Assembly (NCBI GenBank): GCA_036747295.1
Contig: DAIOCN010000009.1
Coordinates: 31,631-95,630, forward strand
Length of the DNA: 64,000 nt
Direction: 5' to 3'
From: UBA4736 sp002404015
GTDB taxonomy: Bacteria > Chloroflexota > Dormibacteria > Dormibacterales > Dormibacteraceae
In this document: positions 36,666 to 45,080 of the stretch, piece by piece
How the letters are laid out: every line of letters begins with the position of its first letter
Position numbering within the stretch: the first letter of the stretch is position 1
Notes under the pieces: model-generated
Databases searched by the model: none
What the model saw: only the letters and a program-made list of their open reading frames with translations
Told to the model about the DNA's origin: nothing
Made by a program: the position numbers and the translations under genes

Positions 36666-38981
36666 GTGATCCGGGTCCGGGGCCTCCAGAAAAGCTTCGG
36701 CGACGTGCCGGCGGTCCGCGGCGTGGACCTCGAGGTCGGCGCCGGCGAGGTGCTCGTCCTGCTCGGCCAGAACGGCGCCGGCAAGTCCACGACGCTGCGC
36801 TGCGCCGGCGGCATCCTGCGCCCGGACGCGGGTGAGATCAGCTTCGGCGACCTGAGGCTGCCGGGCGACCTGGACGCCGTGCGGCGCCGGCTGGGCGTCG
36901 TTCCCGACCAGGCTCGCCTCTATGGTCGCTGCACAGCCTTCGAGTACCTCGACCACTTCGCCCGCTTCTACGGCGTCCCCGACAGCGTCAGGGCGCAGCG
37001 CATCCACGAGCTGATCGAGCGTTTCGAGCTCGGCCCGGCGGCCGACCAGCTGCTGCACTCGTACTCGCGCGGGATGGCCCAGAAGGTGGCGCTGATCCGG
37101 GCCACGCTGCACGAGCCGGACTGGATCTTCTGCGACGAGCCGACCGCCGGGCTGGACCCAGTGGCGGCGGCCGAGATGCGCCGCTACCTCGCCGAGCAGC
37201 GAGCCCGGGGGGCGGCCCTGGTCGTGACCACCCACATCCTCGGCGAAGCCGAGCTCATGGCCGACCGGGTGGCGATCATGCGCCGCGGCCTGATCGTGCA
37301 GTCGGGCGACCTCGCGGAGCTCCGCCGCCGCCGCCTCGGCGGCCGCCGGTTCATCGCCCACCTGGCTGACGGCCAGCGGATGGACTTCGAGGCACCGGCC
37401 GACTGGGACGAGCGCCGCATGGCGGGACACGCCGCGGAGCTGCAGGCGCGGCTGGCCCGCGAGGGCCGGCCTTTTTTCAAGCTGGAGGAGGAGCCGCGCA
37501 GCCTCGAGTCGGTCTATCTAAGCGCGATCGAGGAGGTCGGCGAGCCGGAGGCCGCCCGGCCGGCGGCCGCCCCGGCGTCGCTGCCCGGCCTGCGCCCGTG
37601 GCGCATGGTCCGCTCACTGCGCCAGCAGCCGGCCCGGCTCCGCTATCTGCTCCGGTTTTATCTCTCCTCGTGGTGGCGGCGGGGCGACCTCAGCTGGGTG
37701 ATGTACCTCAACGCCCTGGTGCTCCTCCTGGTGTCCGGCGCCTCGCTCTTCGGCAGCGCCCCGGCGGGCCTCGGCGGCCTCACGGCCCGCTTCGGGACCG
37801 GCCTGGAGGTGGGTCTCCTGCTGCCGCTGTTCTTCATGTCCTTCGCGCTGCTGGAGTCGATCAAGAGCTCGATCGGGATCTGGTGGGAGAAGGCCCAGCA
37901 GTCGCTGGAGGTGCTGCTCTACGTCCCCATCGACGATCCCTCGCTGGTCTGGATGGAAGTGCTGCCGGGGGCTGTGGTGAGCGCGGTCTGGGTGACCTTC
38001 TGGACGGGCGCCGGCCTGCTCCTGCTGCAGCTCTTCGGGCGTGCCGCACCCTGGCACCTGCTGCCCATCTTCGCGCTGGTCGGCGTTCTGACCGCGTACT
38101 GGGCGGCGATGGGCCGGATGCTCGGATTCATGCTCTTCCCCCGGGAGGGCGCCGCGGGCGGGGCCTGGTCGTTCCTACTCTCGCCGGTCTCGGCCGCGGT
38201 GGCCGACCTGCCCCTGGCGCTGTTCGTGTTCCGCTCCCCCTTCGCGCCGCTGTCGCTGCTCCTGCCTCTGGGGGCCTGCGTGGCGCTTACCGTCATCACC
38301 GGGATCAGCTTCGATCGCGAGCGGTTGATGGAGACCGGCCTCGGCCGCAGCCGCGGTCGCCGGCGCTGGTTCCCGTTGGCGGTGGTGCGCCGGCGGGCGG
38401 CGGCCCTCGGGGTCGGGCTGCTGCTGGCGGCCGCGCCCGCCGCCGCCGGAGCGGCCTACAGCGCGCGCGCCGGGCTGCACTCCTGGAACCAGGTCCAGGC
38501 CGCGGTCGCCGGCCATTCCATCGCCGCCGCGGCCGACGCCCCGGCCGCCACAGGGCGCTCCGCGCCGGCACCGCGTTCGGGCGTCACGGTGGCCGCCGCG
38601 GCGATGGCGGGCATCACGGGCGGGCTGTCGCTGGCCCTCGCGTTGCTGGCGGTCAGCTTCGCGGCATTCTTCCTCCTGGGCCTGCCCGAGCTGGTTCTGC
38701 TGGCCGGGGTGGCCGCGCTCTGGGGCGTGCAGGCCGGCTTCGGGCCGGGTGCTCCCCTGGCGGGCTGGCTGGGCCTCGGCGGCGGCGTGGTCGTACTGGC
38801 TCTGGCGCTCAACACCGCCGCCTCGCTGCCCATCTACTCGGCCCTTCTGTTCGGCGCCGGCCGCCGCCTGGACCGGATGCGGGTCGCCTGGGCCGAGTAC
38901 TTCAGCCTCTACCGAGGGCTCGTCCTGCCCTGCTGCGCCGCATTCGGCGTGGTCGTGCTCGCCCTCCTGCTGCTGACATGA
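36666..38981 (+). CDS. ABC exporter, ATPase fused to ABC-2 type membrane domain
   Basis: 771 residues. Residues 1-300 are an ABC ATPase: LLGQNGAGKSTTLRCAGG, signature SYSRGMAQKVALI, Walker B WIFCDEPTAGLDP, H-loop VVTTHILGEAEL. A Pro/Ala linker (about 300-325) is followed by roughly eleven hydrophobic segments in two blocks (340-560 and 595-770), separated by an Arg-rich loop (RSRGRRRWFPLAVVRRR). ATPase and permease are usually separate genes in this class; the NBD-first order recalls ABCG half-transporters. Substrate unknown. Confidence 0.87.
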   Translation: MIRVRGLQKSFGDVPAVRGVDLEVGAGEVLVLLGQNGAGKSTTLRCAGGILRPDAGEISFGDLRLPGDLDAVRRRLGVVPDQARLYGRCTAFEYLDHFARFYGVPDSVRAQRIHELIERFELGPAADQLLHSYSRGMAQKVALIRATLHEPDWIFCDEPTAGLDPVAAAEMRRYLAEQRARGAALVVTTHILGEAELMADRVAIMRRGLIVQSGDLAELRRRRLGGRRFIAHLADGQRMDFEAPADWDERRMAGHAAELQARLAREGRPFFKLEEEPRSLESVYLSAIEEVGEPEAARPAAAPASLPGLRPWRMVRSLRQQPARLRYLLRFYLSSWWRRGDLSWVMYLNALVLLLVSGASLFGSAPAGLGGLTARFGTGLEVGLLLPLFFMSFALLESIKSSIGIWWEKAQQSLEVLLYVPIDDPSLVWMEVLPGAVVSAVWVTFWTGAGLLLLQLFGRAAPWHLLPIFALVGVLTAYWAAMGRMLGFMLFPREGAAGGAWSFLLSPVSAAVADLPLALFVFRSPFAPLSLLLPLGACVALTVITGISFDRERLMETGLGRSRGRRRWFPLAVVRRRAAALGVGLLLAAAPAAAGAAYSARAGLHSWNQVQAAVAGHSIAAAADAPAATGRSAPAPRSGVTVAAAAMAGITGGLSLALALLAVSFAAFFLLGLPELVLLAGVAALWGVQAGFGPGAPLAGWLGLGGGVVVLALALNTAASLPIYSALLFGAGRRLDRMRVAWAEYFSLYRGLVLPCCAAFGVVVLALLLLT

Positions 38982-39385
38982 CGAGCCTGGTCAGCGTCGA
39001 GGACCTGCAGCGCCTGCTGGACACGTTCGCGTTCACCTCGGGGATGGGGATGCGCGTGGAGGCCCTCGCCGACGCCGAGTGCACGATCCGGGTGCCCTTC
39101 CGGCGCGAGTTCGAGCGGCCGGGCGGCATCGTCAGCGGACAGGTCTATATGCACGTCGCGGACGTCACGCTCTGGTGCGCCACGAAGACCCGGCTAGGCC
39201 TCGATGACCCCTCGACCACCAGCAACCTGGAGACCGCCTTCCTCGCCCCCGCGCGGGAGGAGGACGTGCTCTGCACGGCCCGCGTCCTGAAGTTCGGGCG
39301 GCGCCTGGTCTATGGCACAGCCGAGTGCCGGAACGAGTCCGGCAAGCTGCTGACCCACCACTCGATCACCTACGCCCGGGGCTGA
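38978..39385 (+). CDS. PaaI-like hotdog thioesterase
   Basis: 135 residues. Hotdog fold: CTIRVPFRREFERPGGIVSG, VYMHVADVTLWCATKTRLG, TTSNLETAFLAPAREEDVLC, TARVLKFGRRLVYGTAEC, then LLTHHSITYARG. The usual HGG-x-x-x-x-x-D is here a PGG...D variant. Probably hydrolyses an acyl-CoA. ATGA overlap with the ABC fusion gene. Confidence 0.85.
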   Translation: MTSLVSVEDLQRLLDTFAFTSGMGMRVEALADAECTIRVPFRREFERPGGIVSGQVYMHVADVTLWCATKTRLGLDDPSTTSNLETAFLAPAREEDVLCTARVLKFGRRLVYGTAECRNESGKLLTHHSITYARG

Positions 39386-39620
39386 GCTCCTCCGCGACCG
39401 TCTCCGCCCAGGAGCCAGCGCGGGTGCTGACCAGGCTGAACCAGACCCGGCCCTGCCACCGGTTCAGGTCGAGCGTGCCGGTCCGCCCGGGCAGGCTCAG
39501 CCGCCAGCGGGTGCCGCCCGGATGCTCGGGCAGCGCCGTCCGAGCGCGCACAACCAGCCCGCGAGCCCGACACCCCGCTAAAGCCTTATCGGCGCTCACG
39601 GCCAGCTGCCATTCCCTCAA
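39366..39620 (-). CDS. Small hypothetical protein
   Basis: 84 residues from a TTG at 39620. Trp/Arg-rich strand pattern (GTRWRLSLPGRTGTLDLN, RWQGRVWFSLVST) suggests a small beta domain. It follows the acyl-CoA dehydrogenase gene by 10 bp on the same strand and overlaps the thioesterase tail by 20 bp. The family is not recognised and coding status is only probable. Confidence 0.5.
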   Translation of the reverse strand: MREWQLAVSADKALAGCRARGLVVRARTALPEHPGGTRWRLSLPGRTGTLDLNRWQGRVWFSLVSTRAGSWAETVAEELSPGRR

Positions 39621-39630
39621 AGCCGGAGGG

Positions 39631-40761
39631 TCAGAGGTCGAGGGCCTGGGCGACCAACTCCCGGTGGTAGGTGGCGTCCCCGAGCGTCACCTCGGAGGCC
39701 TTGGCCCGCTTGAAGTAGAGGTGCATGTCGTGCTCCCAGGTGAAGCCGATTCCGCCGTGCACCTGGATGGCGTTGCCGGCCGCCCGCCGGTACGCGTCCG
39801 AGACGTAGGCCTTGGCCATCGACGCGGCCAGGGCGCGGTCGGGCGCGTTGGCGTCCACCGCCCAGGCCGCGTAATAAGTGGCCGACTTGGCGCTCTCAGT
39901 CTCCAGCAGCACGTCCGCCAGCTTGTGGGACACGGCCTGGTAGATGCCGATCGGCTTGCCGAACTGCTGGCGGGTCTTGGCATAGTCGACCGACTCCTCG
40001 AGAACGTGCTGGGCCCCGCCCACCATCTCGGCGCAGAGGGCGGCCGCGCCCCATTCCAGCACCCGCTTGAGAGGCGCCCAGCCCTGGTCGGGAGCGCCCA
40101 TAACGGCCTCGGCGGGCACCTGCACGCCCTCGAAGCGCAGCTCGTACCAGCGCCGCGTCATGTCCATGGTCTTCATCGGCGTGACCGTCAGCCCAGCCGG
40201 CCGGCCCTTGAGCAGGAACAGCGTGACGCCCTCCTCGCCGCTGCCGCGAGTGCGCGCCGCCACAACTATGTAGTCGGCGACCCCGGCGTCGGGCACGAAC
40301 AGCTTCACGCCGTCCAGCTTCCAGCCGTCGCCGGACTTCACGGCCTGCAGCGCGACCCCCTCGGCGTCCCAGCGTCCTGAGGGCTCGGTCAACGCCACCG
40401 TCGCGCGCGCCTGGCCGGCTGCGATGGCCGTCAGCACCTCCTTCTTCTGGGCGTCGGTGCCGGCCTCCAGGAGCGCCGGAACCGCCAGCCCCATGGTGCT
40501 GAAAAAGGGACCCGGGAGCAGGTTTCGGCCGGCCTCTTCCAGGACCACGACCAGGTCCAGGAAAGAGCCGATGCCGCCGTACTCCTCGGGGATGCTGAGA
40601 CCGGTCCAGCCCATCTCGGAGACCTTCCGCCAGAGCCCGGGGTCGTAGGCGTCGTCGGCGTCCATCATCTTGCGCACCACGGCGGGCGTGCAGTCCTTTG
40701 CCAGGAAGTCCTTGGCAGAGGCTCGCAGCATCTCCTGGTCCTCCGAAAAGGCGAAGTCCAT
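39631..40761 (-). CDS. Acyl-CoA dehydrogenase
   Basis: 376 residues. MDFAFSEDQEMLRASAKDFL, GWTGLSIPEEYGGIG, VALTEPSGRWDAEG, EYAKTRQQFGKPIG-like segment (DYAKTRQQFGKPIG), IQVHGGIGFTWEHDMHLYFKR. The usual catalytic Glu position near the C-terminus is not obvious, as in beta subunits of the heterotetrameric FadE enzymes of actinobacterial sterol and fatty acid breakdown. A second ACAD gene 2.6 kb away on the same strand could be its partner. Confidence 0.9.
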   Translation of the reverse strand: MDFAFSEDQEMLRASAKDFLAKDCTPAVVRKMMDADDAYDPGLWRKVSEMGWTGLSIPEEYGGIGSFLDLVVVLEEAGRNLLPGPFFSTMGLAVPALLEAGTDAQKKEVLTAIAAGQARATVALTEPSGRWDAEGVALQAVKSGDGWKLDGVKLFVPDAGVADYIVVAARTRGSGEEGVTLFLLKGRPAGLTVTPMKTMDMTRRWYELRFEGVQVPAEAVMGAPDQGWAPLKRVLEWGAAALCAEMVGGAQHVLEESVDYAKTRQQFGKPIGIYQAVSHKLADVLLETESAKSATYYAAWAVDANAPDRALAASMAKAYVSDAYRRAAGNAIQVHGGIGFTWEHDMHLYFKRAKASEVTLGDATYHRELVAQALDL

Positions 40762-40771
40762 GGCGCTCGTC

Positions 40772-40786
40772 AGTTTAAGGTAAGGC
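40772..40786. promoter_or_regulatory. Divergent promoter between ACAD and deaminase genes
   Basis: TAAACT on the minus strand (40777-40772) is 10 nt before the ATG at 40761. On the plus strand TAAGGT (40776-40781) or TAAGGC (40781-40786) lies 10 or 5 nt before the ATG at 40792. Start codons are 30 bp apart. Confidence 0.4.
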
Positions 40787-40791
40787 CCGAA

Positions 40792-42489
40792 ATGACCGTC
40801 CGGCTGCAGCCGTCACCCGCCACCATGCGCCGCCTGGCGGAGGTCGCCGAGGGCCGGGCCCGGGCCGACCTCGTGCTGATGGGCGGGGCGGTCGTGAACG
40901 TCTACACGGAGGAGGTGCACCGCGACTGGGGGGTAGCCGTGGCCGACGGCCGGGTCGCCTACCTGGGGCCGGACGCTGAGTCGCGGGCGGGCGACCAGAC
41001 CGAGGTGATCGACCTTACGGGCGACATCCTGGCGCCGGGCCTGATCGAGGGCCACACCCACCTGACGCGGATCCAGGTCTCGGACATGGTGGACCTTCAG
41101 GTCCGGGCCGGCGTCACGACCAGCATCGTCGAGAGCATGGAGCTGGCTGCGGTCTGCGGTCCGGATGGCGTGCGGGCACTGCTGGATGGTGCCGAGCACA
41201 TGCCGGGCCGGCTCTACTACACGATCTCCGGGCTGATCATGGGCGACCCCCAGCACGACTCGATCTTCCAGGCCGGCGAGTGGATCCCGCTCCTCGACCA
41301 CGCGCTCGTGGCGGGCGTGGGCGAGATCTACTGGGCGGACATGCTGCGCGGCCACCCCCGCACGGAGGCGCTGGTGGCAGCGGCCCTTGAGCGCGGCCTG
41401 GCTGTGCAGGGCCACGCGGCCGGCGCCCGCCTCCCGGCGCTCAACGCCCTGGCCGGGCTGGGAGTCGGCTCGGACCACGAGGGGATCACGGCCGAGGACG
41501 TCCTCAGCCGGCTCCGCCTGGGGCTGACCGCCATGGCCCGGCACGGCGCCACCCGCCAGGACCTGCCGGCGATCGCCGAGCTCTGGCGCGGCCGCAACGT
41601 GGACCCCGGCCGGCTGGCCCTGGTCACCGACGGCCTGGAGCCCGAGGCCCTGGCCGCGGGCAACTCACTCAACTGGGTCGTCGAGCAGGCGGTCGAGCTC
41701 GGGCTCAGCCTGCCGCGGGCCATCCGGCTGGCCAGCCGGAACGTGGCGGAGCACTTCGGGCTGGGACGGTGGCTCGGCGGCATCGGGCCGGGGATGCTGG
41801 CCGACCTGGTCGTGCTGCCGCGCGGGGGCGGCTTCCGGCCCCGGCTGGTCCTGGTCGGAGGCCGCCGGCCGGAGCCGGCCCCTGCCAAGCGGTACCCCCA
41901 CTGGATGCTCGACACGGTGAAGCTCGACAGCCTGGACGAGGCGCTGCTGGCCCATCCCGGGCCTGGCCGCTGGCGCGCCATGGAGCTGACCGCGCCCATC
42001 GTCACCCGCGAGGCCGAGACCGACGGTTCCGACGCCCTCGTCTGCGCGGTCGCCGACCGCACCGGCGGACCGCGGGGTTTCCGAGGCCTCCTTAAGGGCT
42101 TCGGGCTCAAGAACGGCGCCGTCGCGATCAGCTCGGCCTGGGAGTGCCCGGGAGTCCTGCTGGTGGGCGACCGGCCGGCGGACCTGGCCATCGCCGCCCG
42201 CCGGCTCAGGGATCTGCACGGGGGCGCCGTCGTGGTCTCCGAGGGCAATGTGCTGGCCGAGTGGGCGGCGCCCGTGGCCGGCCTCTACAGCGAGCGTCCG
42301 CTGGCGGACGTGGTCGACCAGGTAGCCGCGGTCAACGGCGCGGCTCGGGCCCTTGGCTGCCCCTGGCCGAACCCGATCCTGACTCTGGAGACCCTGACCT
42401 CGGCGGCCATCCCCTTTCTGCGGATCTGGGCGGGCGGCTACACGAGGCTGAAGGATGGCTCCCACGCGGGCCTGGAGTGGGAGGCGTGA
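40792..42489 (+). CDS. Adenine deaminase-like amidohydrolase
   Basis: 565 residues. N-terminal amidohydrolase: ADLVLMGGAVVNVYTEEVHR, ILAPGLIEGHTHLT (metal HxH), GLAVQGHAAGARLPALNALA, GVGSDHEGITAEDVLSRLRL, LALVTDGLEPEAL (Asp). The C-terminal adenine deaminase domain includes RGLLKGFGLKNGAVAISSAW and IPFLRI. Adenine to hypoxanthine is likely. The usual H-x-H-I-E-S-S motif is changed to HTHLTRI, so substrate may differ. Monocistronic, divergent from an ACAD. Confidence 0.85.
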   Translation: MTVRLQPSPATMRRLAEVAEGRARADLVLMGGAVVNVYTEEVHRDWGVAVADGRVAYLGPDAESRAGDQTEVIDLTGDILAPGLIEGHTHLTRIQVSDMVDLQVRAGVTTSIVESMELAAVCGPDGVRALLDGAEHMPGRLYYTISGLIMGDPQHDSIFQAGEWIPLLDHALVAGVGEIYWADMLRGHPRTEALVAAALERGLAVQGHAAGARLPALNALAGLGVGSDHEGITAEDVLSRLRLGLTAMARHGATRQDLPAIAELWRGRNVDPGRLALVTDGLEPEALAAGNSLNWVVEQAVELGLSLPRAIRLASRNVAEHFGLGRWLGGIGPGMLADLVVLPRGGGFRPRLVLVGGRRPEPAPAKRYPHWMLDTVKLDSLDEALLAHPGPGRWRAMELTAPIVTREAETDGSDALVCAVADRTGGPRGFRGLLKGFGLKNGAVAISSAWECPGVLLVGDRPADLAIAARRLRDLHGGAVVVSEGNVLAEWAAPVAGLYSERPLADVVDQVAAVNGAARALGCPWPNPILTLETLTSAAIPFLRIWAGGYTRLKDGSHAGLEWEA

Positions 42490-42530
42490 GCGACCTCGCC
42501 AGCTGTTCCTCCTCGCCTGCCCGCGGGGGG

Positions 42531-42570
42531 CCGCGACAGAAGGGACCCTCCTTCCGCCTGCGGGGGGAGG
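42531..42570 (+). repeat. Hairpin repeat B, copy 1
   Basis: CCGCGACAgAAGGGACC followed by an 11-bp RNA stem (42547-42557 with 42560-42570, two G-U pairs) around a 2-nt turn. Related copy at 50499-50540. It lies between convergent genes; possible bidirectional terminator without T run. The rest of 42490-42589 shows nothing. Confidence 0.6.
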
Positions 42571-42589
42571 AATATGGCTGACGGGCCCT

Positions 42590-43363
42590 CTACGCCGGCA
42601 GTCGCGCCGCCTTCACCATCTGCCTGAGGTCCGCCCGCTTCACCACCAAGATCGCCAGGACCCCTGCCGCCAGCAGCACGAGCTCGGCGAAAGCGTGGAG
42701 GAAGAAGCCGGCGATGTTGGGGCCGGGGGAGCCCGCGGCGGCGACGACCTCGTTGCCGGCGAACGCGGCCAGGTTGCCCACCACCCAGGCCAGCCACCAG
42801 GCCGTGATCAGCGGCGGCGTCGGCAGCGCCGCTCGGGCCGCCCGGTCGGTCGCCTCGACGGCCGGCTCGCTCGCCTTCCAGATCTCGACCGCGACCTGCC
42901 GGGGCAGCACGAAGTTCGCAAAGGGGACAAACCACCAGAGCACCGCCCAGAGCGGCCTGTAGCGCAGTTCGTGCCCGCCCAGCGCCGGCAGGTTGGCGGC
43001 GGCCCGGTACGTCCAGATGCAGAAGACGGCCACGGTCGGGAGGAACGCCAGGTAGAAGGCGGCCAGGATCACGAGGGCTCGAACCGCGACCTGCGCGTCC
43101 GCGTGGGCCAGCGTCTCGGTCCCCCTGGCGACGGCCGCGTACTCGGCGATCCCCGCCAGGTCCACGCCGATCAAGCCCAGGTTGATCAGGCTGACGGCGC
43201 CTACTCCGACGCAGGCCAGCAGCGCCAGCAGGCTGCCCGGCCGGTAGGGGCGAGGAGCCGGTCCGAGCGGGGGGGCCGGCCAGGGGACCGGTTGCCAGGC
43301 GCTGCCGTCCCACCACCAGCGTCCGTCCGGGGAGAGCTGGGCGCCGGCCGGCGGCTGGACCAC
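42590..43363 (-). CDS. DUF4328-like membrane protein with DUF2510-like N-terminus
   Basis: 257 residues. N-terminal LSPDGRWWWDGSAWQPVPW is a WW-like DUF2510 motif, followed by Pro-rich linker and about five membrane helices (LLALLACVGVGAVSLINLG, ALVILAAFYLAFLPTVAVFC, and others). The stretch FCIWTYRAAANLPALGGHEL then WAVLWWFVPFANFVLPRQV is diagnostic for DUF4328. Function unknown. It lies 4 bp behind the ACAD gene upstream on the same strand. Confidence 0.85.
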   Translation of the reverse strand: MVQPPAGAQLSPDGRWWWDGSAWQPVPWPAPPLGPAPRPYRPGSLLALLACVGVGAVSLINLGLIGVDLAGIAEYAAVARGTETLAHADAQVAVRALVILAAFYLAFLPTVAVFCIWTYRAAANLPALGGHELRYRPLWAVLWWFVPFANFVLPRQVAVEIWKASEPAVEATDRAARAALPTPPLITAWWLAWVVGNLAAFAGNEVVAAAGSPGPNIAGFFLHAFAELVLLAAGVLAILVVKRADLRQMVKAARLPA

Positions 43364-43367
43364 GAGG

Positions 43368-44516
43368 TTAGCGGCTCCGGGGCAGCCCCAGGACGCGCTC
43401 GGCCAGGATGTTCCTCAGCACCTCAGAGGTCCCGGCCTCGATCGTGTTGGCGCGGGACCGGAGGAACCCGTACTGCCAGCGGCCGCCGTTCTCGACCTGC
43501 CCGGCCGGGCCCATCAGGTCCACCGCGGTCTCCTGCATGCGCTGGTTCAGCTCCGACCAGAAGAGCTTCATCATCGAGCCCTCGGGGCCCGGGATCGCGG
43601 TCCTCATCAGGTTGGTGACCGCGCGGTATCCGTTCAGCTGCAGCGTCCGCGAATCGATGTAGTGCTGGGCCACGCGCTGCCTGACGAGGCGCTCGCCGCC
43701 GCGCCCTGACTGGCGGACCAGCTCAACCAGCTCCCGCGAGTTGACGCCAGCCCGGTTGGCGAGCGCCATGCCGAGCGTGCCGCGCTCGTGGAGCAGCGTC
43801 GTGATGGCGATCTTCCAGCCCTCGCCCGCCTGCCCGATCACCTGTGTCTTGGGCACCTTGACATCGGTGAAGTAGACCTCGTTGAACTCCGCGTCGCCGG
43901 TCATCTGGACCAGCGGCCGGACCTCGACGCCGGGCGACTCCATGTCCACCAGCAGGTAGGTCAGGCCGTCTCGTGGGTTGGCCTCCTTCCGCTCGCGGGT
44001 CAGCAGCATGCACCACTTGGCGACGTGGGCCAGAGTGGTCCACACCTTCTGGCCGTTGACGACATAGTGGTCGCCCGCATCCTCGGCCCGTGTCTGGAGC
44101 GCGGAGAGGTCGCTGCCCGCGTTCGGCTCCGAGAAGGCCTGGCACCAGATCTCCTCGGCTGACAGGATCTTGTCGAGGTAACGCTCCTTCTGCTCGGGCG
44201 TCCCGTGCGCGATCAGGACCGGCCCGCCCATGCCCAGGCCGAGCACGTTGATGGGGTCTGGCGCCCGCGCCTCGATCATCTCCTGGTTGAGGATCAGCTG
44301 CTCCATGAGGGTGGCGCCCCGGCCGCCGTACTCCTTCGGCCAGTTGAGGCCGATGTAGCCGGCCTCGTGCATCTTCCGTTGCCAATCGCGGCGCCGCTGC
44401 AGCCAATCCTTGCTCGCGGAGTCCTCGTCGTCGGCCCAGGAAGGCTTGTTCTCGCCGAGCCAGGTCCGGACTTCGTCTCGGAACTGCTTCTCGCCAGGCG
44501 AGAGGTCGAAGTCCAT
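43368..44516 (-). CDS. Acyl-CoA dehydrogenase
   Basis: 382 residues from the ATG at 44516. MDFDLSPGEKQFRDEVRTWL, YIGLNWPKEYGGRGATLMEQ, AFSEPNAGSDLSALQTRAED, NGQKVWTTLAHVAKWCMLL, and the C-terminal RSRANTIEAGTSEVLRNILA (IxxGTxE carries the catalytic base of this subgroup). Resembles the alpha-type FadE subunits. With 39631-40761 it could form an alpha2beta2 enzyme. Start is supported by TAACCT 8 nt upstream. Confidence 0.92.
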   Translation of the reverse strand: MDFDLSPGEKQFRDEVRTWLGENKPSWADDEDSASKDWLQRRRDWQRKMHEAGYIGLNWPKEYGGRGATLMEQLILNQEMIEARAPDPINVLGLGMGGPVLIAHGTPEQKERYLDKILSAEEIWCQAFSEPNAGSDLSALQTRAEDAGDHYVVNGQKVWTTLAHVAKWCMLLTRERKEANPRDGLTYLLVDMESPGVEVRPLVQMTGDAEFNEVYFTDVKVPKTQVIGQAGEGWKIAITTLLHERGTLGMALANRAGVNSRELVELVRQSGRGGERLVRQRVAQHYIDSRTLQLNGYRAVTNLMRTAIPGPEGSMMKLFWSELNQRMQETAVDLMGPAGQVENGGRWQYGFLRSRANTIEAGTSEVLRNILAERVLGLPRSR

Positions 44517-44522
44517 GGACGC

Positions 44523-44530
44523 TAAGGTTA
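44523..44530. promoter_or_regulatory. Palindromic double -10 box
   Basis: TAAGGTTA: read rightward, TAAGGT is 6 nt before the ATG at 44535; read leftward, TAACCT is 8 nt before the ATG at 44516. A single 8-bp site would melt for both leaderless genes, making their transcription mutually exclusive or coupled. Confidence 0.5.
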
Positions 44531-44534
44531 GTTC

Positions 44535-45080
44535 ATGCAAGTGCTGGTCACCGGGTTCGGGCCCTTCGGCGAAAACCGCGTCAACCCCAGTCAGCTGGTC
44601 ATCGAACGGCTGGGCGGCGTGATCCTGCCCGTGAGCGCGGAGCGCACCCCGCGGGCCCTCGGCGCGGCCGTCGAGCAGCGCCAGCCGGACGCCATCCTGA
44701 TGCTAGGGCTGGCCGAGAAACGTGACGAGATTCAGATCGAGCGGGTCGCGATCAACGTGCTCGACTTCCGGATCCCGGACAACGACGGCAAGCAGCCAGT
44801 GGACGAGCCGGTGGTCGAGGACGGCCCGGCCGCCTACTTCTCGAACGTGCCCTTGAAGGCGATCGTGGCCGCCTGGGAGGAGGCCGGCATCAAGGGCTCT
44901 CTGTCCAACAGCGCGGGGACGTTCACCTGCAACCAGGCTCTCTACACGGCGCTCCACCGGGGACTCCGGGCCGGCTTCATCCACCTGCCCCCTCTCAACA
45001 AGGTCTCACTGGAGGTCATGGTGCGCGCCGTCGAGATCGCCCGCGACGTCATCGGAGCGCCGGCACCACTTCCTCGCTGA
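44535..45080 (+). CDS. pcp: Pyroglutamyl-peptidase I
   Basis: 181 residues, shorter than the usual 200-215 because the segment after GVILPV is condensed. Removes N-terminal pyroglutamate from peptides. MQVLVTGFGPFGENRVNPSQ, the Glu in MLGLAEKRDEIQIERVAIN, Cys in SAGTFTCNQALYTAL, and His in FIHLPPL form the triad. The 3' end overlaps the opposite LLM gene by 32 bp. Fits with the peptide uptake genes at 25-31 kb. Confidence 0.93.
   Translation: MQVLVTGFGPFGENRVNPSQLVIERLGGVILPVSAERTPRALGAAVEQRQPDAILMLGLAEKRDEIQIERVAINVLDFRIPDNDGKQPVDEPVVEDGPAAYFSNVPLKAIVAAWEEAGIKGSLSNSAGTFTCNQALYTALHRGLRAGFIHLPPLNKVSLEVMVRAVEIARDVIGAPAPLPR

Noticed and set aside
40792..42489. The amidohydrolase as the missing dihydroorotase (pyrC)
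   Set aside because: Length, the GVGSDHEGITAEDVLSRLRL segment and the C-terminal domain are those of adenine deaminases.
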